Shown: one piece after another, positions 16,844-25,022 of the stretch
Layout of the letters: each line of letters opens with the position of its first letter
Numbering within the stretch: position 1 is the first letter of the stretch
Source: Ga0077527 sp964533495
GTDB lineage: Bacteria > Pseudomonadota > Gammaproteobacteria > Burkholderiales > SG8-41
Length of the DNA stretch: 64,000 nt
Reading direction: 5' to 3'
Assembly (NCBI GenBank): GCA_964533495.1
Contig: CAZHJU010000009.1
Coordinates: 1-64,000, forward strand
Translations under genes and position numbers: made by a program
The notes under the pieces: model-generated
The model's input: only the letters and a program-made list of their open reading frames with translations
What the model was told of the DNA's origin: nothing
Databases searched by the model: none

Positions 16844-17233
16844 ATGTTCGATCCCGTATCCATCCCCTTCGGCGCGAAAATGCTGTTCAACACCGTCAAG
16901 CTGCGGCCCGGCGTCGTCTTCGAGGACGTCGAGCTCGCGCTGGGCGAGATGTGCAATGTCGTCAAGAACAGCTACGGCGGGGACCGGGGTGGCTTCATCG
17001 CCGGGCAGGTCTTCCGCTTCTCCGGCTTCGTGTCGGCGGAAGGCTCGCTGGGCGCCCCCGGCAAAACCGACGAACACGTCGCCATCGTGACCTACTGGCG
17101 GTCGTTCGAAGAGCATGAGAAATCCCATGCCGACGAGGCCTTCAACGCCAAGTTCGCGGCCCTGGGCGAGCTGTGCACCGACAGCCGGGAGCTCGGCTAC
17201 GACATGCTGTGGCAGGGCAACGCCGAGCGCTGA
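16844..17233 (+). CDS. Small protein of unknown function, possible dimeric alpha/beta-barrel
   Basis: 129 aa, soluble. The segment TYWRSFEEHEKSHADEAFNAKF resembles the His-containing helix of antibiotic-biosynthesis-monooxygenase-like domains, but the match is weak and no catalytic claim is made. AAGGAGT lies just before the ATG. It may be co-transcribed with the methyltransferase 31 bp upstream and ends at a strong convergent hairpin. Confidence 0.65.
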   Translation: MFDPVSIPFGAKMLFNTVKLRPGVVFEDVELALGEMCNVVKNSYGGDRGGFIAGQVFRFSGFVSAEGSLGAPGKTDEHVAIVTYWRSFEEHEKSHADEAFNAKFAALGELCTDSRELGYDMLWQGNAER

Positions 17234-17250
17234 TCCGGGCCGAAAACGCG

Positions 17251-17277
17251 GATGCCCGCGCGAACGGCGCGGGCATC
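17251..17277. terminator. Hairpin between convergent genes
   Basis: GATGCCCGCGC-GAACG-GCGCGGGCATC is an 11-bp perfect stem with a 5-nt loop, between the stop at 17233 (plus) and the stop at 17318 (minus). There is no strong T-run, so it may be a weak bidirectional terminator or mRNA end-protecting structure. Confidence 0.55.
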
Positions 17278-17317
17278 CCTGCACTGGAAGGATCCGCGGG
17301 CCGTCGGGCCCGCACCG

Positions 17318-18301
17318 TCAGTCGACGACGATCTTCGCCGCCTTGACCACGGCGGTGTATTTGGCGATCTCGGACTTGATCAGCGCGCCGAATTCCTCGG
17401 GCTTGCCGCCCGCGGGCTCCAGCCCCTGCTTCGCCAGCGCTTCCGTCATGCCGTGCACCGCGAGCGCCTTGATGATGTGCTGGTTGAGCCTGCGCACGAC
17501 CGGTACCGGCGTTTTCGCCGGCGCCAGCACGCCCTGCCAGTTCGACACGTCGAATCCCTTGACGCCGGACTCGGCGATCGTCGGCACATCCGGCGCGGCG
17601 GCGGCACGCTTGATCGTGGTCACCCCCAGCGCGCGCAGCTTGCCGGTTTTGACCTGCGGCAGCACCGGCGGCATGGTGCTGAAGATCAACTGCACGCGAC
17701 CGCCGACCAGGTCGGTCATCGCCGGGCCCGTGCCCTTGTAGGGCACGTGCAGCATGTCGGTGCCTGTCGCGTACTTGAAGAGCTCGCCCGCCATGTGCAG
17801 CGAGGAGCCGGTGCCCGCGGAGGCGTAATTGAGCTTGCCGGGGCTGGCCTTCGCCAGCGCGATCAGGTCCTGCACCGATTTTGCGGGGACGCCCGGATGC
17901 ACCGCGAGCATGAACGAAGACACCGCCACCAGCGCCGCCGGCGCAAAATCGCGCACCGGATCGTACGGCAGGTTGGCTTTCAGCGCGGGATTCTGCGCGA
18001 GATTGCCGACGCTGCCGAGAAACAGCGTGTAACCGTCGGGGTTGGCCTGGGCGGCGATCGTCGCGCCGAGCGCGCCGCCGGCGCCGCCGCGGTTGTCGAC
18101 CACCACCTGCTGGGACACCACTTCGGTCAGGCGCTGGCCCAGCGTGCGCGCGAGGATGTCGTTGCCGCCGCCCGGCGGGAACGGCACCACCAGCCGCAGG
18201 GGTTTGTCGGGATAGTTCGCGGCGCTGCCCTGTGCGAACGCGTGGACTGCCGGAAGGGAAAACGCGGCCAGCACAGCTGCGCCGATCAATGTGTGTTTCA
18301 A
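17318..18301 (-). CDS. TctC/Bug-family periplasmic receptor
   Basis: Predicted solute receptor (327 aa) with a signal peptide ending near HAFAQG. It has the canonical loops LVVPFPPGGGNDILAR and VVDNRGGAGG, which contact the carboxylate of the ligand in Bug proteins. The start is inferred as TTG at 18301 because GAGGAG lies 6 bp upstream and the signal peptide begins there; there is no nearby ATG. It is last in a leftward operon with a peroxiredoxin, a PhyH-like protein and an MBL-fold protein. Confidence 0.9.
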   Translation of the reverse strand: MKHTLIGAAVLAAFSLPAVHAFAQGSAANYPDKPLRLVVPFPPGGGNDILARTLGQRLTEVVSQQVVVDNRGGAGGALGATIAAQANPDGYTLFLGSVGNLAQNPALKANLPYDPVRDFAPAALVAVSSFMLAVHPGVPAKSVQDLIALAKASPGKLNYASAGTGSSLHMAGELFKYATGTDMLHVPYKGTGPAMTDLVGGRVQLIFSTMPPVLPQVKTGKLRALGVTTIKRAAAAPDVPTIAESGVKGFDVSNWQGVLAPAKTPVPVVRRLNQHIIKALAVHGMTEALAKQGLEPAGGKPEEFGALIKSEIAKYTAVVKAAKIVVD

Positions 18302-18408
18302 GGGAATCTCCTCGTCGTGGCTGGCGCTCTGCAATGGCGCCGGTGCGTCCGATTGTAGGTGCCCGCGGCGCGATGCCGCAAGCCCGCCGCCGCCCCGGGG
18401 ATGCGTGC

Positions 18409-19287
18409 CTACGCCGCGGGATGCAGATCGAAAGACATCAGGTCTTCGCTCCACACGGTGCGGCCGGAATAGGTTTCGCCGATTTCGGCAAGAATCCGCT
18501 CCGGCATGCCGCCGGAATCTATCCAGGGACCGTGATGCGTCGTCACCAGCATCCCGACGCCGGCGTCCCGCGCAAGCTGCGCCGCAAAGCGCGGGCCCGC
18601 GAGTCCGCCGGGATGGCGCGCCTCGAAGGCGAAGGCGTTCAGGTAGTGCACCAGCAGGTCGGCGCCGCGCGCGAGTTCGAGCAGCGCAGGCGGCGCGCCG
18701 CCGGGCAGCGCCAGATTGACGTCGCTGGTGTAGACGAATGATTTGCCGCCGGCCTCGACGCGGTAGGCGAAACTGTCGAGGTAGGGCTGGTAGTGCGGAA
18801 CCTCGCAGCGCAGGATGCGCCAGCCGCCGAATTCCAGCTCTCCGGCGCCACGCAGTTCGGTGACGCGGGTATCCGGCCACGGGCGCGGCGGCGTGCCGCC
18901 GCGTTCGCGGTAGGCGCCGACGCTCAAGGGATGCTGCGTGCGCGAAACCAGGTCGCGGCTGAAGGCGCCCTGCGGCCCGAACACGCGATCGATGAATTCC
19001 CGGGTGCCGTCCGGGCCGTGGATGCGCATCGGCGGCGTGTCGTCGCCGCTCGCATCCCAGCGGTGATGGAAAAGCCGGATCAGGTCGGCGCAATGGTCGA
19101 AATGCAGATGGCTCAGGAAAACGTGCGTGACGTCCGTCGCCTTCTTTCCGGCCTGCATCAGGCGCTGGAAGGCGCCGGGACCGTGATCGATCAGGATGAC
19201 GTCGCCGCCGGCCTCGACCAGGTAACTCGAAGACGCGCGCTTGAGGGAAGGCAGCGGGCTGCCGGTGCCCAGCAAAGTGACCTTCAA
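18409..19287 (-). CDS. MBL-fold metal-dependent hydrolase (RNase Z/arylsulfatase-like)
   Basis: 292 aa metallo-beta-lactamase fold. It starts KVTLLGTGSPLPS and has the metal motif H60-x-H62-x-D64-H65 (SHLHFDHCAD), a later His in CEVPHYQPY and an Asp in VYTSDVN. Its architecture resembles RNase Z-like and small-molecule hydrolases; the substrate is unknown. A TTG start at 19287 is preferred, with GGAG 7 bp upstream. It lies 20 bp after the PhyH gene, in the same operon. Confidence 0.85.
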   Translation of the reverse strand: MKVTLLGTGSPLPSLKRASSSYLVEAGGDVILIDHGPGAFQRLMQAGKKATDVTHVFLSHLHFDHCADLIRLFHHRWDASGDDTPPMRIHGPDGTREFIDRVFGPQGAFSRDLVSRTQHPLSVGAYRERGGTPPRPWPDTRVTELRGAGELEFGGWRILRCEVPHYQPYLDSFAYRVEAGGKSFVYTSDVNLALPGGAPPALLELARGADLLVHYLNAFAFEARHPGGLAGPRFAAQLARDAGVGMLVTTHHGPWIDSGGMPERILAEIGETYSGRTVWSEDLMSFDLHPAA

Positions 19288-19307
19288 TGTTGTTCTCCGC
19301 CGCCCCG

Positions 19308-20183
19308 CTAGTAGACCATGCCGGCCGCCGCGTCCCGCGGCAGATCCTTCTCCGCCTCGCCGAGCTGTTCGTAGAACGACTCGATATAGGCCTTGAAGGT
19401 CGTATCGTGCCGCTGCATCTCGATTTCGCCGAAATCCACCTGCGGCCGCGGCTGCAGGTCGAAATGGCCGTGCTCGTCGCTGCCCCGCACCAGGCAGGCG
19501 GGCATGCGGCGCTTGCCGATGTAGCGGGTGCGCGTCGGGATGTAGCTCAGCGCGATGCCGATGCGCCGCTCGGGAGAACGGTTGGGCTGCGACTGGTGGA
19601 CCACGCAGGTGTGGTGGAACGAAAACTGCCCGGGCTTGAGGATGGCACGGTCGATTTCGGACTGGTCGAACCACTCGACGATGATCTGGCCTGCGGTATT
19701 GACGCTGTTCTTGATCAGGCCGCTCTTCTGCAGCAACTGGCCGCGGATGTGGCTGCCGACCGCGAACTCCACCGGCCCCGCTTCGGCGGTGACGTTGCTC
19801 AACGCCACCCACGCCGTGACATGGTCGAACGGGCGCAGGCCGAAGTACGTGGAATCCTGGTGCCAGGCGGCGATGCCCTCGCTGTTCGCCTCCTTGATGA
19901 AGAAGCGGCTGGTATAGAGCAGGATGTCCGGACCGAGGAGGTCTTCCACGGCATCGAGAATGGCCGGCGTGCGCGCCAGCTCGTCGACCCATTTGCACAT
20001 GAAGTGCAGATTGCCGCGGAATTTCTTGTCGATGGCCATCAGCGAGCCGCCGAGCCGCTCTTCGGTCCTGCGCAGCTCCTCCCGGCATTTCGCGACATCG
20101 GCCGCGGACAGGGCGTCCAGCGGATACAGATAGCCGTTGGCCCGGTAATCCCTCACCTGCCCGACAGTCAGCGTTTTCGGCAT
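19308..20183 (-). CDS. Phytanoyl-CoA dioxygenase (PhyH) family protein
   Basis: 291 aa Fe(II)/2-oxoglutarate-dependent oxygenase. The iron site begins with H108-x-D110 in AWHQDSTYFG; the distal His is in FHHTCVVHQSQPN and an Arg follows for 2-oxoglutarate. These enzymes hydroxylate an unactivated carbon in diverse small molecules. Neighbouring MBL-fold hydrolase, receptor and peroxiredoxin genes suggest a catabolic operon, but the substrate is not visible. Confidence 0.9.
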   Translation of the reverse strand: MPKTLTVGQVRDYRANGYLYPLDALSAADVAKCREELRRTEERLGGSLMAIDKKFRGNLHFMCKWVDELARTPAILDAVEDLLGPDILLYTSRFFIKEANSEGIAAWHQDSTYFGLRPFDHVTAWVALSNVTAEAGPVEFAVGSHIRGQLLQKSGLIKNSVNTAGQIIVEWFDQSEIDRAILKPGQFSFHHTCVVHQSQPNRSPERRIGIALSYIPTRTRYIGKRRMPACLVRGSDEHGHFDLQPRPQVDFGEIEMQRHDTTFKAYIESFYEQLGEAEKDLPRDAAAGMVY

Positions 20184-20215
20184 GTCGTTCTCCTCCTTGC
20201 GGCGTTGCGGCCGCT

Positions 20216-20725
20216 TCAGGCTGCGATTTGCTTCAGCATGGTTTCCGCGTCGGACACCTCGAATTTCCCGGGGGCTTCAAGGTTGAGTGTCTTGACCACG
20301 CCATCCTCGATCAGCATCGAATAGCGCTGGGAACGAACGCCCATGCCGCGCGCGGTCAGGTCGGTTTCCAGTCCCAGCGCCTTCGTGTACAGCGCGCTGC
20401 CGTCGGCCATCATGCGCACCTTGCCGAACGCGGCATTGTCGCGCCCCCAGGCCGCCATCACCATCGCGTCGTTGACCGAGAGGCACCATACTTCGTCGAT
20501 GCCCTTGCCCTTCAGGGCGGCGGCCTGCTGCACGTATCCCGGCAGGTGCCTGGCACTGCAGGTCCGGGTATAGGCGCCGGGCACCGCGAACAGGGCGATG
20601 CGCTTGCCCTTCAACGCGTCGGGCATCCCGATTTCGTCAGCGGCGGTCGGGCAGCCTGCCGTCCATTCCACGGGCAGTTCCCAGAGTTTTCCTGCGGGCA
20701 TCCTGTCTCCGGCCTTGATCGTCAT
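20216..20725 (-). CDS. Peroxiredoxin, Prx5 type
   Basis: 169 aa peroxiredoxin that reduces hydroperoxides through the peroxidatic Cys56 in PGAYTRTCSARHLPG, a variant of the family's PGAFTPTCS. Thr53 and a downstream Arg (GMGVRSQRYS) complete the active site. No C-terminal resolving Cys is obvious, so an external thiol such as glutathione or thioredoxin is likely. It is first in the leftward operon 17318-20725. The ATG at 20725 is preceded by AGGAGACC. Confidence 0.9.
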   Translation of the reverse strand: MTIKAGDRMPAGKLWELPVEWTAGCPTAADEIGMPDALKGKRIALFAVPGAYTRTCSARHLPGYVQQAAALKGKGIDEVWCLSVNDAMVMAAWGRDNAAFGKVRMMADGSALYTKALGLETDLTARGMGVRSQRYSMLIEDGVVKTLNLEAPGKFEVSDAETMLKQIAA

Positions 20726-20882
20726 AGTATGGTCTCCTGTAGGGGGGCTGGGTTGCCGTGATAGTATAGCCGCAGAAAATGCGACGCATCCCACAGGGCA
20801 CGATCGGCGCACCCGCGACACCATTCATCCTGCAAGACGCCCTGCATTTCCAGCGTGGAAACCGCACTCCCGGAGCACAATC

Positions 20883-21770
20883 ATGGCAATAGACCACCAG
20901 AAATTACTCAACTGGGATATTCCACAAGTTGAACAAAGGCTGACGAAACGCGACACCATGCTGTATGCGCTGGGCGTCGGACTGGGCGCCGACCCGGTCG
21001 ATCCCGACCAGTTGCAGTTCGTCTACGAGGAAAACCTGAAAGCGCTGCCGACGATGGCGATCATCCTCGGCTACCCCGGCCCCTGGCACGCCGCGGAAGG
21101 CACCGGCATCACCCGCAGCCACGTGGTGCACGGCGAACAGGGCTTCACCATCCACAAGCCGCTGCCGGTCGAAGGCACCCTGATCGGGCGCACCGANNNN
21201 NNNNNNATCATCGGCAAGACGCGGGTCACCGCGGTGCTCGACAAGGGCAAGGACAAGGGCGCGCTGCTGGTGACCGCCTGCGACGTGCGCGACAAGGCCA
21301 CCGACGAACTGATCTGCACGCTGACCTCGACCACGTTCTGCCGCGCCGACGGCGGCTTCGGCGGTCCCGCGGGTCCGGTCAAGACGCCGCACCCCGTTCC
21401 CGAATCGCCGGCGCAACAGGTTTGCGATCTGCCGACGCTGCCGCAGGCCGCGCTGATCTACCGCCTGTCGGGCGACTACAACCCGCTGCACGCCGATCCG
21501 GCCTATGCCGCGAAGGCCGGCTTCAAGATGCCGATCCTGCACGGCCGCGCAACCTTCAGCGTCGTCGGTCACGCGCTGGTGAAAACCGTCTGCGGTTACG
21601 ATCCGCTGCGCCTGAAAAGCATGGAAGGCCGCTTTTCCTCGCCGGTCTATCCGGGCGAAACCATCCGCACCGAGATGTGGGTGGACGGCAGCATCGTCAG
21701 CTTCCGCGCCACGGTCCCGGCGCGCGGTGTCACGGTGCTCAACAATGGCCGCGCAGAAATTATTCAATAA
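20883..21770 (+). CDS. 2-enoyl-CoA hydratase 2 (MaoC-like), interrupted by an assembly gap
   Basis: About 295 aa as assembled. The C-terminal hotdog has the hydratase-2 signature YRLSGDYNPLHADPAYAAK with PILHG, and the N-terminal hotdog lacks it, matching the MFE-2 C-terminal unit that hydrates trans-2-enoyl-CoA to (3R)-hydroxyacyl-CoA. Ten N interrupt residues 105-108. The flanks GTLIGRT and IIGKTRVT look like two readings of the same segment. The last residues (EIIQ) and stop codon are formed by an AT-rich repeat. An MFE-2-like dehydrogenase gene follows, so the two are a split version of one multifunctional enzyme. Confidence 0.85.
   Translation: MAIDHQKLLNWDIPQVEQRLTKRDTMLYALGVGLGADPVDPDQLQFVYEENLKALPTMAIILGYPGPWHAAEGTGITRSHVVHGEQGFTIHKPLPVEGTLIGRTXXXXIIGKTRVTAVLDKGKDKGALLVTACDVRDKATDELICTLTSTTFCRADGGFGGPAGPVKTPHPVPESPAQQVCDLPTLPQAALIYRLSGDYNPLHADPAYAAKAGFKMPILHGRATFSVVGHALVKTVCGYDPLRLKSMEGRFSSPVYPGETIRTEMWVDGSIVSFRATVPARGVTVLNNGRAEIIQ
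21197..21206. other. Assembly gap (10 N) in the hydratase gene
   Basis: Ten N of unknown true length. The sequence before (ctgatcgggcgcacc) and after (atcatcggcaagacg) are similar, suggesting overlapping contig ends that were not merged. Confidence 0.95.
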
Positions 21771-21903
21771 AAACAATAACTTATATTCAAGGGATAGAGA
21801 GAGGCGCAGAGAACCGCAAGCGCAAGGCCGGTGAAACCGGGCTTCCTGCAGCAAGGTTTTCCCCTGTGTTCTCCATGCCCGCCGTGGCTGAAAAGGTTTT
21901 CGT
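21757..21903 (+). repeat. Composite repeat module, copy A (AT-rich block plus CTCTGTGG-type block)
   Basis: The AT-rich repeat copy 3 (21757-21790, TTCAATAAAAACAATAACTT) overlaps the hydratase stop codon. It is followed by a GC-rich spacer and then TGTGTTCTCC...CGTGGCTGAAAAGGTTTTCG (ending about 21903). The last part matches 57846-57866 closely. Unlike copies B and C it lacks the GTCATTCCGG hairpin pair in the middle. Confidence 0.65.
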
Positions 21904-21928
21904 TTCAGGTTTTTCAAGGAGCATGAAC

Positions 21929-22849
21929 ATGGCAGACCGAATGATGGAAGGCAAAGTGGTGGTGGTGACCGGCGCGGGCCGCGGCATCGGTGCGGCAATC
22001 GCCAAAATGGCGGCGGCCGAGGGCGCGAAGGTGGTGGTCAACGACATCGGCGTCGCGCTCGACGGCGCCGGCGGCGACCAGACCCCGGCCCAGGAAGTGG
22101 TCAACGAGATCAAAAAGGCCGGCGGCGAAGCCGCGGCCAGCTACGACAGCGTCGCCGAATTCCCGAGCGCCGCGAAAATCATCCAGTGCGCGCTGGACAA
22201 CTTCGGCCGGATCGACGGCGTGGTCAACAACGCCGGCATCCTGCGCGACGTGATTTTCCACAAGATGACCGAAAGCGACTGGGACTCGGTGGTCAACGTG
22301 ATGCTGAAGGGCGCCTTCAACTGCGCGCGCCACGCCGCCGACCACTTCCGCAAGCAGGAATCCGGCGCCTTCGTGCACATGACCTCGACCTCGGGCCTGA
22401 TCGGCGGCATGGGCCAGGTCAACTACGGCGCGGCCAAGCTCGGCATGGTGGCGATGTCGAAGGCGATCGCGGTGGACATGTCGCGCTTCAACGTGCGCTC
22501 GAACTGCATCGCGCCGGTGGCCTGGACGCGGATGACCGCGTCGATCCCGGCCAAGGATCCGGCGACCGCGGCGCGCATCGAGCAGCGCAAGCAGGTCACC
22601 CCCGAGCACAACGCCCCGCTCGCCGTGTTCCTGCTCAGCGACGCCGCGAAGGGCGTCAACGCGCAGGTGTTCGCGACGCGCAAGAACGAGATCTTCCTGA
22701 TGAGCCAGTCGCGCCCGCTGCGCGGCATCCACCGCGCCGACGGCTGGACCCCGGGACGCTGCGCCGAGCACATGTACCCGGCGCTGAAAAGCTGGTTCTA
22801 CCCGCCGACCGAGCGCACCGCGGACGTGTTTCCGTGGGATTCCATCTGA
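21929..22849 (+). CDS. Short-chain dehydrogenase, MFE-2 (3R)-hydroxyacyl-CoA dehydrogenase-like
   Basis: 306 aa. NAD-binding GAGRGIG at residues 15-21, VVVNDIG after beta-2, NNAGILRD and catalytic YGAAK (Tyr-x3-Lys) fit the N-terminal dehydrogenase of peroxisomal MFE-2 proteins. It would oxidise (3R)-hydroxyacyl-CoA made by the adjacent hydratase 2. The C-terminal 90 residues (GIHRADGWTPGRC, FPWDSI) are longer than a minimal SDR. The second Met (21929) is chosen because AAGGAG is 7 bp upstream of it and only 1-2 bp from the first Met at 21923. Confidence 0.88.
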   Translation: MADRMMEGKVVVVTGAGRGIGAAIAKMAAAEGAKVVVNDIGVALDGAGGDQTPAQEVVNEIKKAGGEAAASYDSVAEFPSAAKIIQCALDNFGRIDGVVNNAGILRDVIFHKMTESDWDSVVNVMLKGAFNCARHAADHFRKQESGAFVHMTSTSGLIGGMGQVNYGAAKLGMVAMSKAIAVDMSRFNVRSNCIAPVAWTRMTASIPAKDPATAARIEQRKQVTPEHNAPLAVFLLSDAAKGVNAQVFATRKNEIFLMSQSRPLRGIHRADGWTPGRCAEHMYPALKSWFYPPTERTADVFPWDSI

Positions 22850-22886
22850 TACCCCGCGCTCTTCATCAGAAGAGCGCGCCGATACC

Positions 22887-22947
22887 TCCCCTCTCCCGCT
22901 GGGACAAGGGAACACTTGGAGCGCAGCAGAGGGCCGGGGGTGAGGGA
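22887..22947. repeat. CCCCTCTCCC/GGGTGAGGG intergenic repeat
   Basis: CCCCTCTCCCGCTGGGACAA is followed about 25 bp later by GGGCCGGGGGTGAGGG, forming an imperfect inverted repeat. This resembles a dispersed intergenic repeat common in proteobacteria. It lies between the SDR and crotonase genes, ending 8 bp before the crotonase ATG, so it overlaps the expected ribosome binding site. Confidence 0.6.
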
Positions 22948-22955
22948 TTGCCAAA

Positions 22956-23726
22956 ATGAACGTCCGCTACGAAAAAAACGACGCCGTCGCCATCCTGACG
23001 CTGGACCGTCCCGACCGCCTGAACGCGATGTCGGACGCGATGTGGGATGCCCTGCTCGGCTTCGTCAACGACATCGCGGCCGACGACGAAGTGCGCGCGG
23101 TGGTGCTCAAGGGTGAAGGCCGCGCCTTCTGCTCCGGCGGCGACGTCGGCAACATGGCAAAATCCGACATCGTGTCGGGACGCGCGCGCTCGCAGCGCCG
23201 TCACCGCGCGATCATCGCGCTCTACAACCTCGACAAGCCGGTGATCGCCGCCACCCGCGGCGCGGTCTACGGCATCGGCAACGCGCTGGCGCTCGCCTGC
23301 GACCTGGTCGTGGCCTCGGAAACCACGAAGTTCTCGATGGCCTTCAAGAAAGTGGGCGTCGTGCCCGACGGCGGCGCGGTGTTCTTCCTGGTCCAGCGCC
23401 TGGGCATGGCGCAGGCCAAGGAACTGGTCTACACCGCGCGCCCGGTCGATGCGCACGAGGCAAAGTCGCTGGGACTGGTCTCGCGCGTGGTGCCCGACGC
23501 CGGGCTCGAAAGCGCCGCGCTGGCGCTGGCCCGCGAATGCGCGGAATCGGCCAGCTACGCGCTGGCGCTCGCCAAGAAGATGTTCCAGTACATGGCGGTG
23601 CCGACGCTGGAGCAGCTCTGCGAAATGGAGACCCTCGCCTCCGGCATCGTGCGCCTCACCCACGACCACAAGGAAGGCGTCGCCGCGTTCAAGGAAAAGC
23701 GGCCGCCGCGGTTCCTGGGCAAATAG
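22956..23726 (+). CDS. Enoyl-CoA hydratase/isomerase (crotonase) family protein
   Basis: 256 aa crotonase fold. It has the CoA/oxyanion segments FCSGGDVGNM and GAVYGIGNALALACD, and VVPDGGAVFFL near the second acid position, where Asp replaces the usual Glu of hydratases. Activity could be hydratase, isomerase or another crotonase reaction. It is a close paralogue of the product of 40015-40785 (shared KxMFQYMxVPTLEQL and EGVxAFKEKRxPxFxGK). It sits between the SDR and MFS genes in a beta-oxidation-like operon. Confidence 0.88.
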   Translation: MNVRYEKNDAVAILTLDRPDRLNAMSDAMWDALLGFVNDIAADDEVRAVVLKGEGRAFCSGGDVGNMAKSDIVSGRARSQRRHRAIIALYNLDKPVIAATRGAVYGIGNALALACDLVVASETTKFSMAFKKVGVVPDGGAVFFLVQRLGMAQAKELVYTARPVDAHEAKSLGLVSRVVPDAGLESAALALARECAESASYALALAKKMFQYMAVPTLEQLCEMETLASGIVRLTHDHKEGVAAFKEKRPPRFLGK

Positions 23727-23729
23727 CGC

Positions 23730-25009
23730 TTGGGCGACACCACCCGCGGCGACGGCGCCTGGCTGCTCTGGCTCTGCGCCAGCCGCACCAGCTTCGCGCT
23801 GATCTTCACCGCCTATTCCGCGGCGATCCCGCTGCTGAAACCGGAATGGGGCATGAGCGCCGGGCAGACCGGCATGATCCAGTCGGCCTGGCATGTCGGC
23901 TACCTGTTCTCGCTGGTGGCCGTCGGCTTCCTTGCCGACCGCTACGGCGCCAAGCGCGTATTCCTGGCATCCAGCATCGCCTCCAGCATCAGCGCGATGG
24001 TCTTTGCGCTGTTCGCCGAAAGCTTCGCCAGCGGCGTCATCCTCTACGGCCTGACTGGCCTGTTCTCCGGCGGCTCGTACACGCCGGGGCTGACGCTGAT
24101 CGCGGAGCGTTTCCAGTCCGGCAGCCGCGGCCGCGCAATGGGCTTCTACCTCGCCGCCGCCGCGGCCGGTTACGCGCTGGCGCTGGTCCTCACCGGCGCG
24201 CTGACGCCGCTGATCGGCTGGCGCGGCGCCTTCATCGTCAATGCCGCCGGCCCCGTGCTGGGCACGCTGCTCGCGCTCCACGCGCTGCGCGGGACGCCGA
24301 ATGTCGTGCACCCGCGTGGCGTTGAACACGCCGCCGAAAAACCCGTGGGCATGATCCTGGCCAACAAGCCGGCGATGCTGGTGACCTGGGCCTACACCTT
24401 CCACTCCTGGGAAATGCTCGGCATGAAAGCCTGGATGCCGGCCTTCCTGTCGGCGGCCGCCGCCTACTCCACCGGCAGCAGCGCCACCGCGGCGGCCAGC
24501 CTCGGCGCGGGCCTCGCCGCCATCGCCTANNNNNNNNNNCCTACATCGGCAGCATGGGCGGCAGCGTCACCGGCGGCTGGCTGTCGGACCGCATGGGCCG
24601 CACCTGGACCATGATGGTGCTGGCCACGGTCAGCGCGGGCTGCTCGCTGGCGCTGGGCTGGCTGATCGGCCTGCCGCTGTGGCTGCTGGTGGCGATCTGC
24701 GCCTTCTACAGCTTCACCGCGGTCGGCGACTCCTCGGTGTTTTCGACGGCGATCACCGAACTGGTGCCGCCGCGGCACATCGGCGCCGCTTACTCGGTGC
24801 GTTCGGTGCTGGGCTTCGGCGCCGGCGCGGTCGCGCCCTGGGTGTTCGGCCTGGTGCTCGACGCCGCCGGCGCGGCCGAAGCCTCGCCGGTCGTCACCTG
24901 GGGACTCGCCTGGTGCTCGCTGGGCGTGATCGCGCTGCTGAGCCCGGTGGCCACCTGGCGGCTGCGGCAATTGCCGGAAAGCCGGCAGATGGCCAACGGC
25001 AAACGCTGA
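23730..25009 (+). CDS. Major facilitator superfamily transporter, broken only by an assembly gap
   Basis: About 425 aa with 12 predicted spans. The loop 2-3 motif is GFLADRYGAKR, and its C-terminal-half counterpart is GGWLSDRMGRT. An N run (24530-24539) shifts the frame at the middle of the protein. Contig ends share ccta; merging them across that overlap restores AIAYIGSMGG in one continuous frame. The start is TTG at 23730, 3 bp after the crotonase stop, with no ATG nearby. The substrate is unknown; context suggests an organic acid used by the preceding CoA enzymes. Confidence 0.8.
24530..24539. other. Assembly gap (10 N) in the MFS gene
   Basis: The left flank ends gcctaN and the right flank starts cctac. 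A 4-bp overlap (ccta) would close the gap and restore the reading frame, so the real gap size is probably negative. Confidence 0.9.
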
Positions 25010-25022
25010 ATCCGCCCCGGCG

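Noticed and set aside
24530..24539. True frameshift in the MFS transporter
   Set aside because: The frame change coincides with the N run, and merging the 4-bp overlap of the flanks restores a continuous protein.
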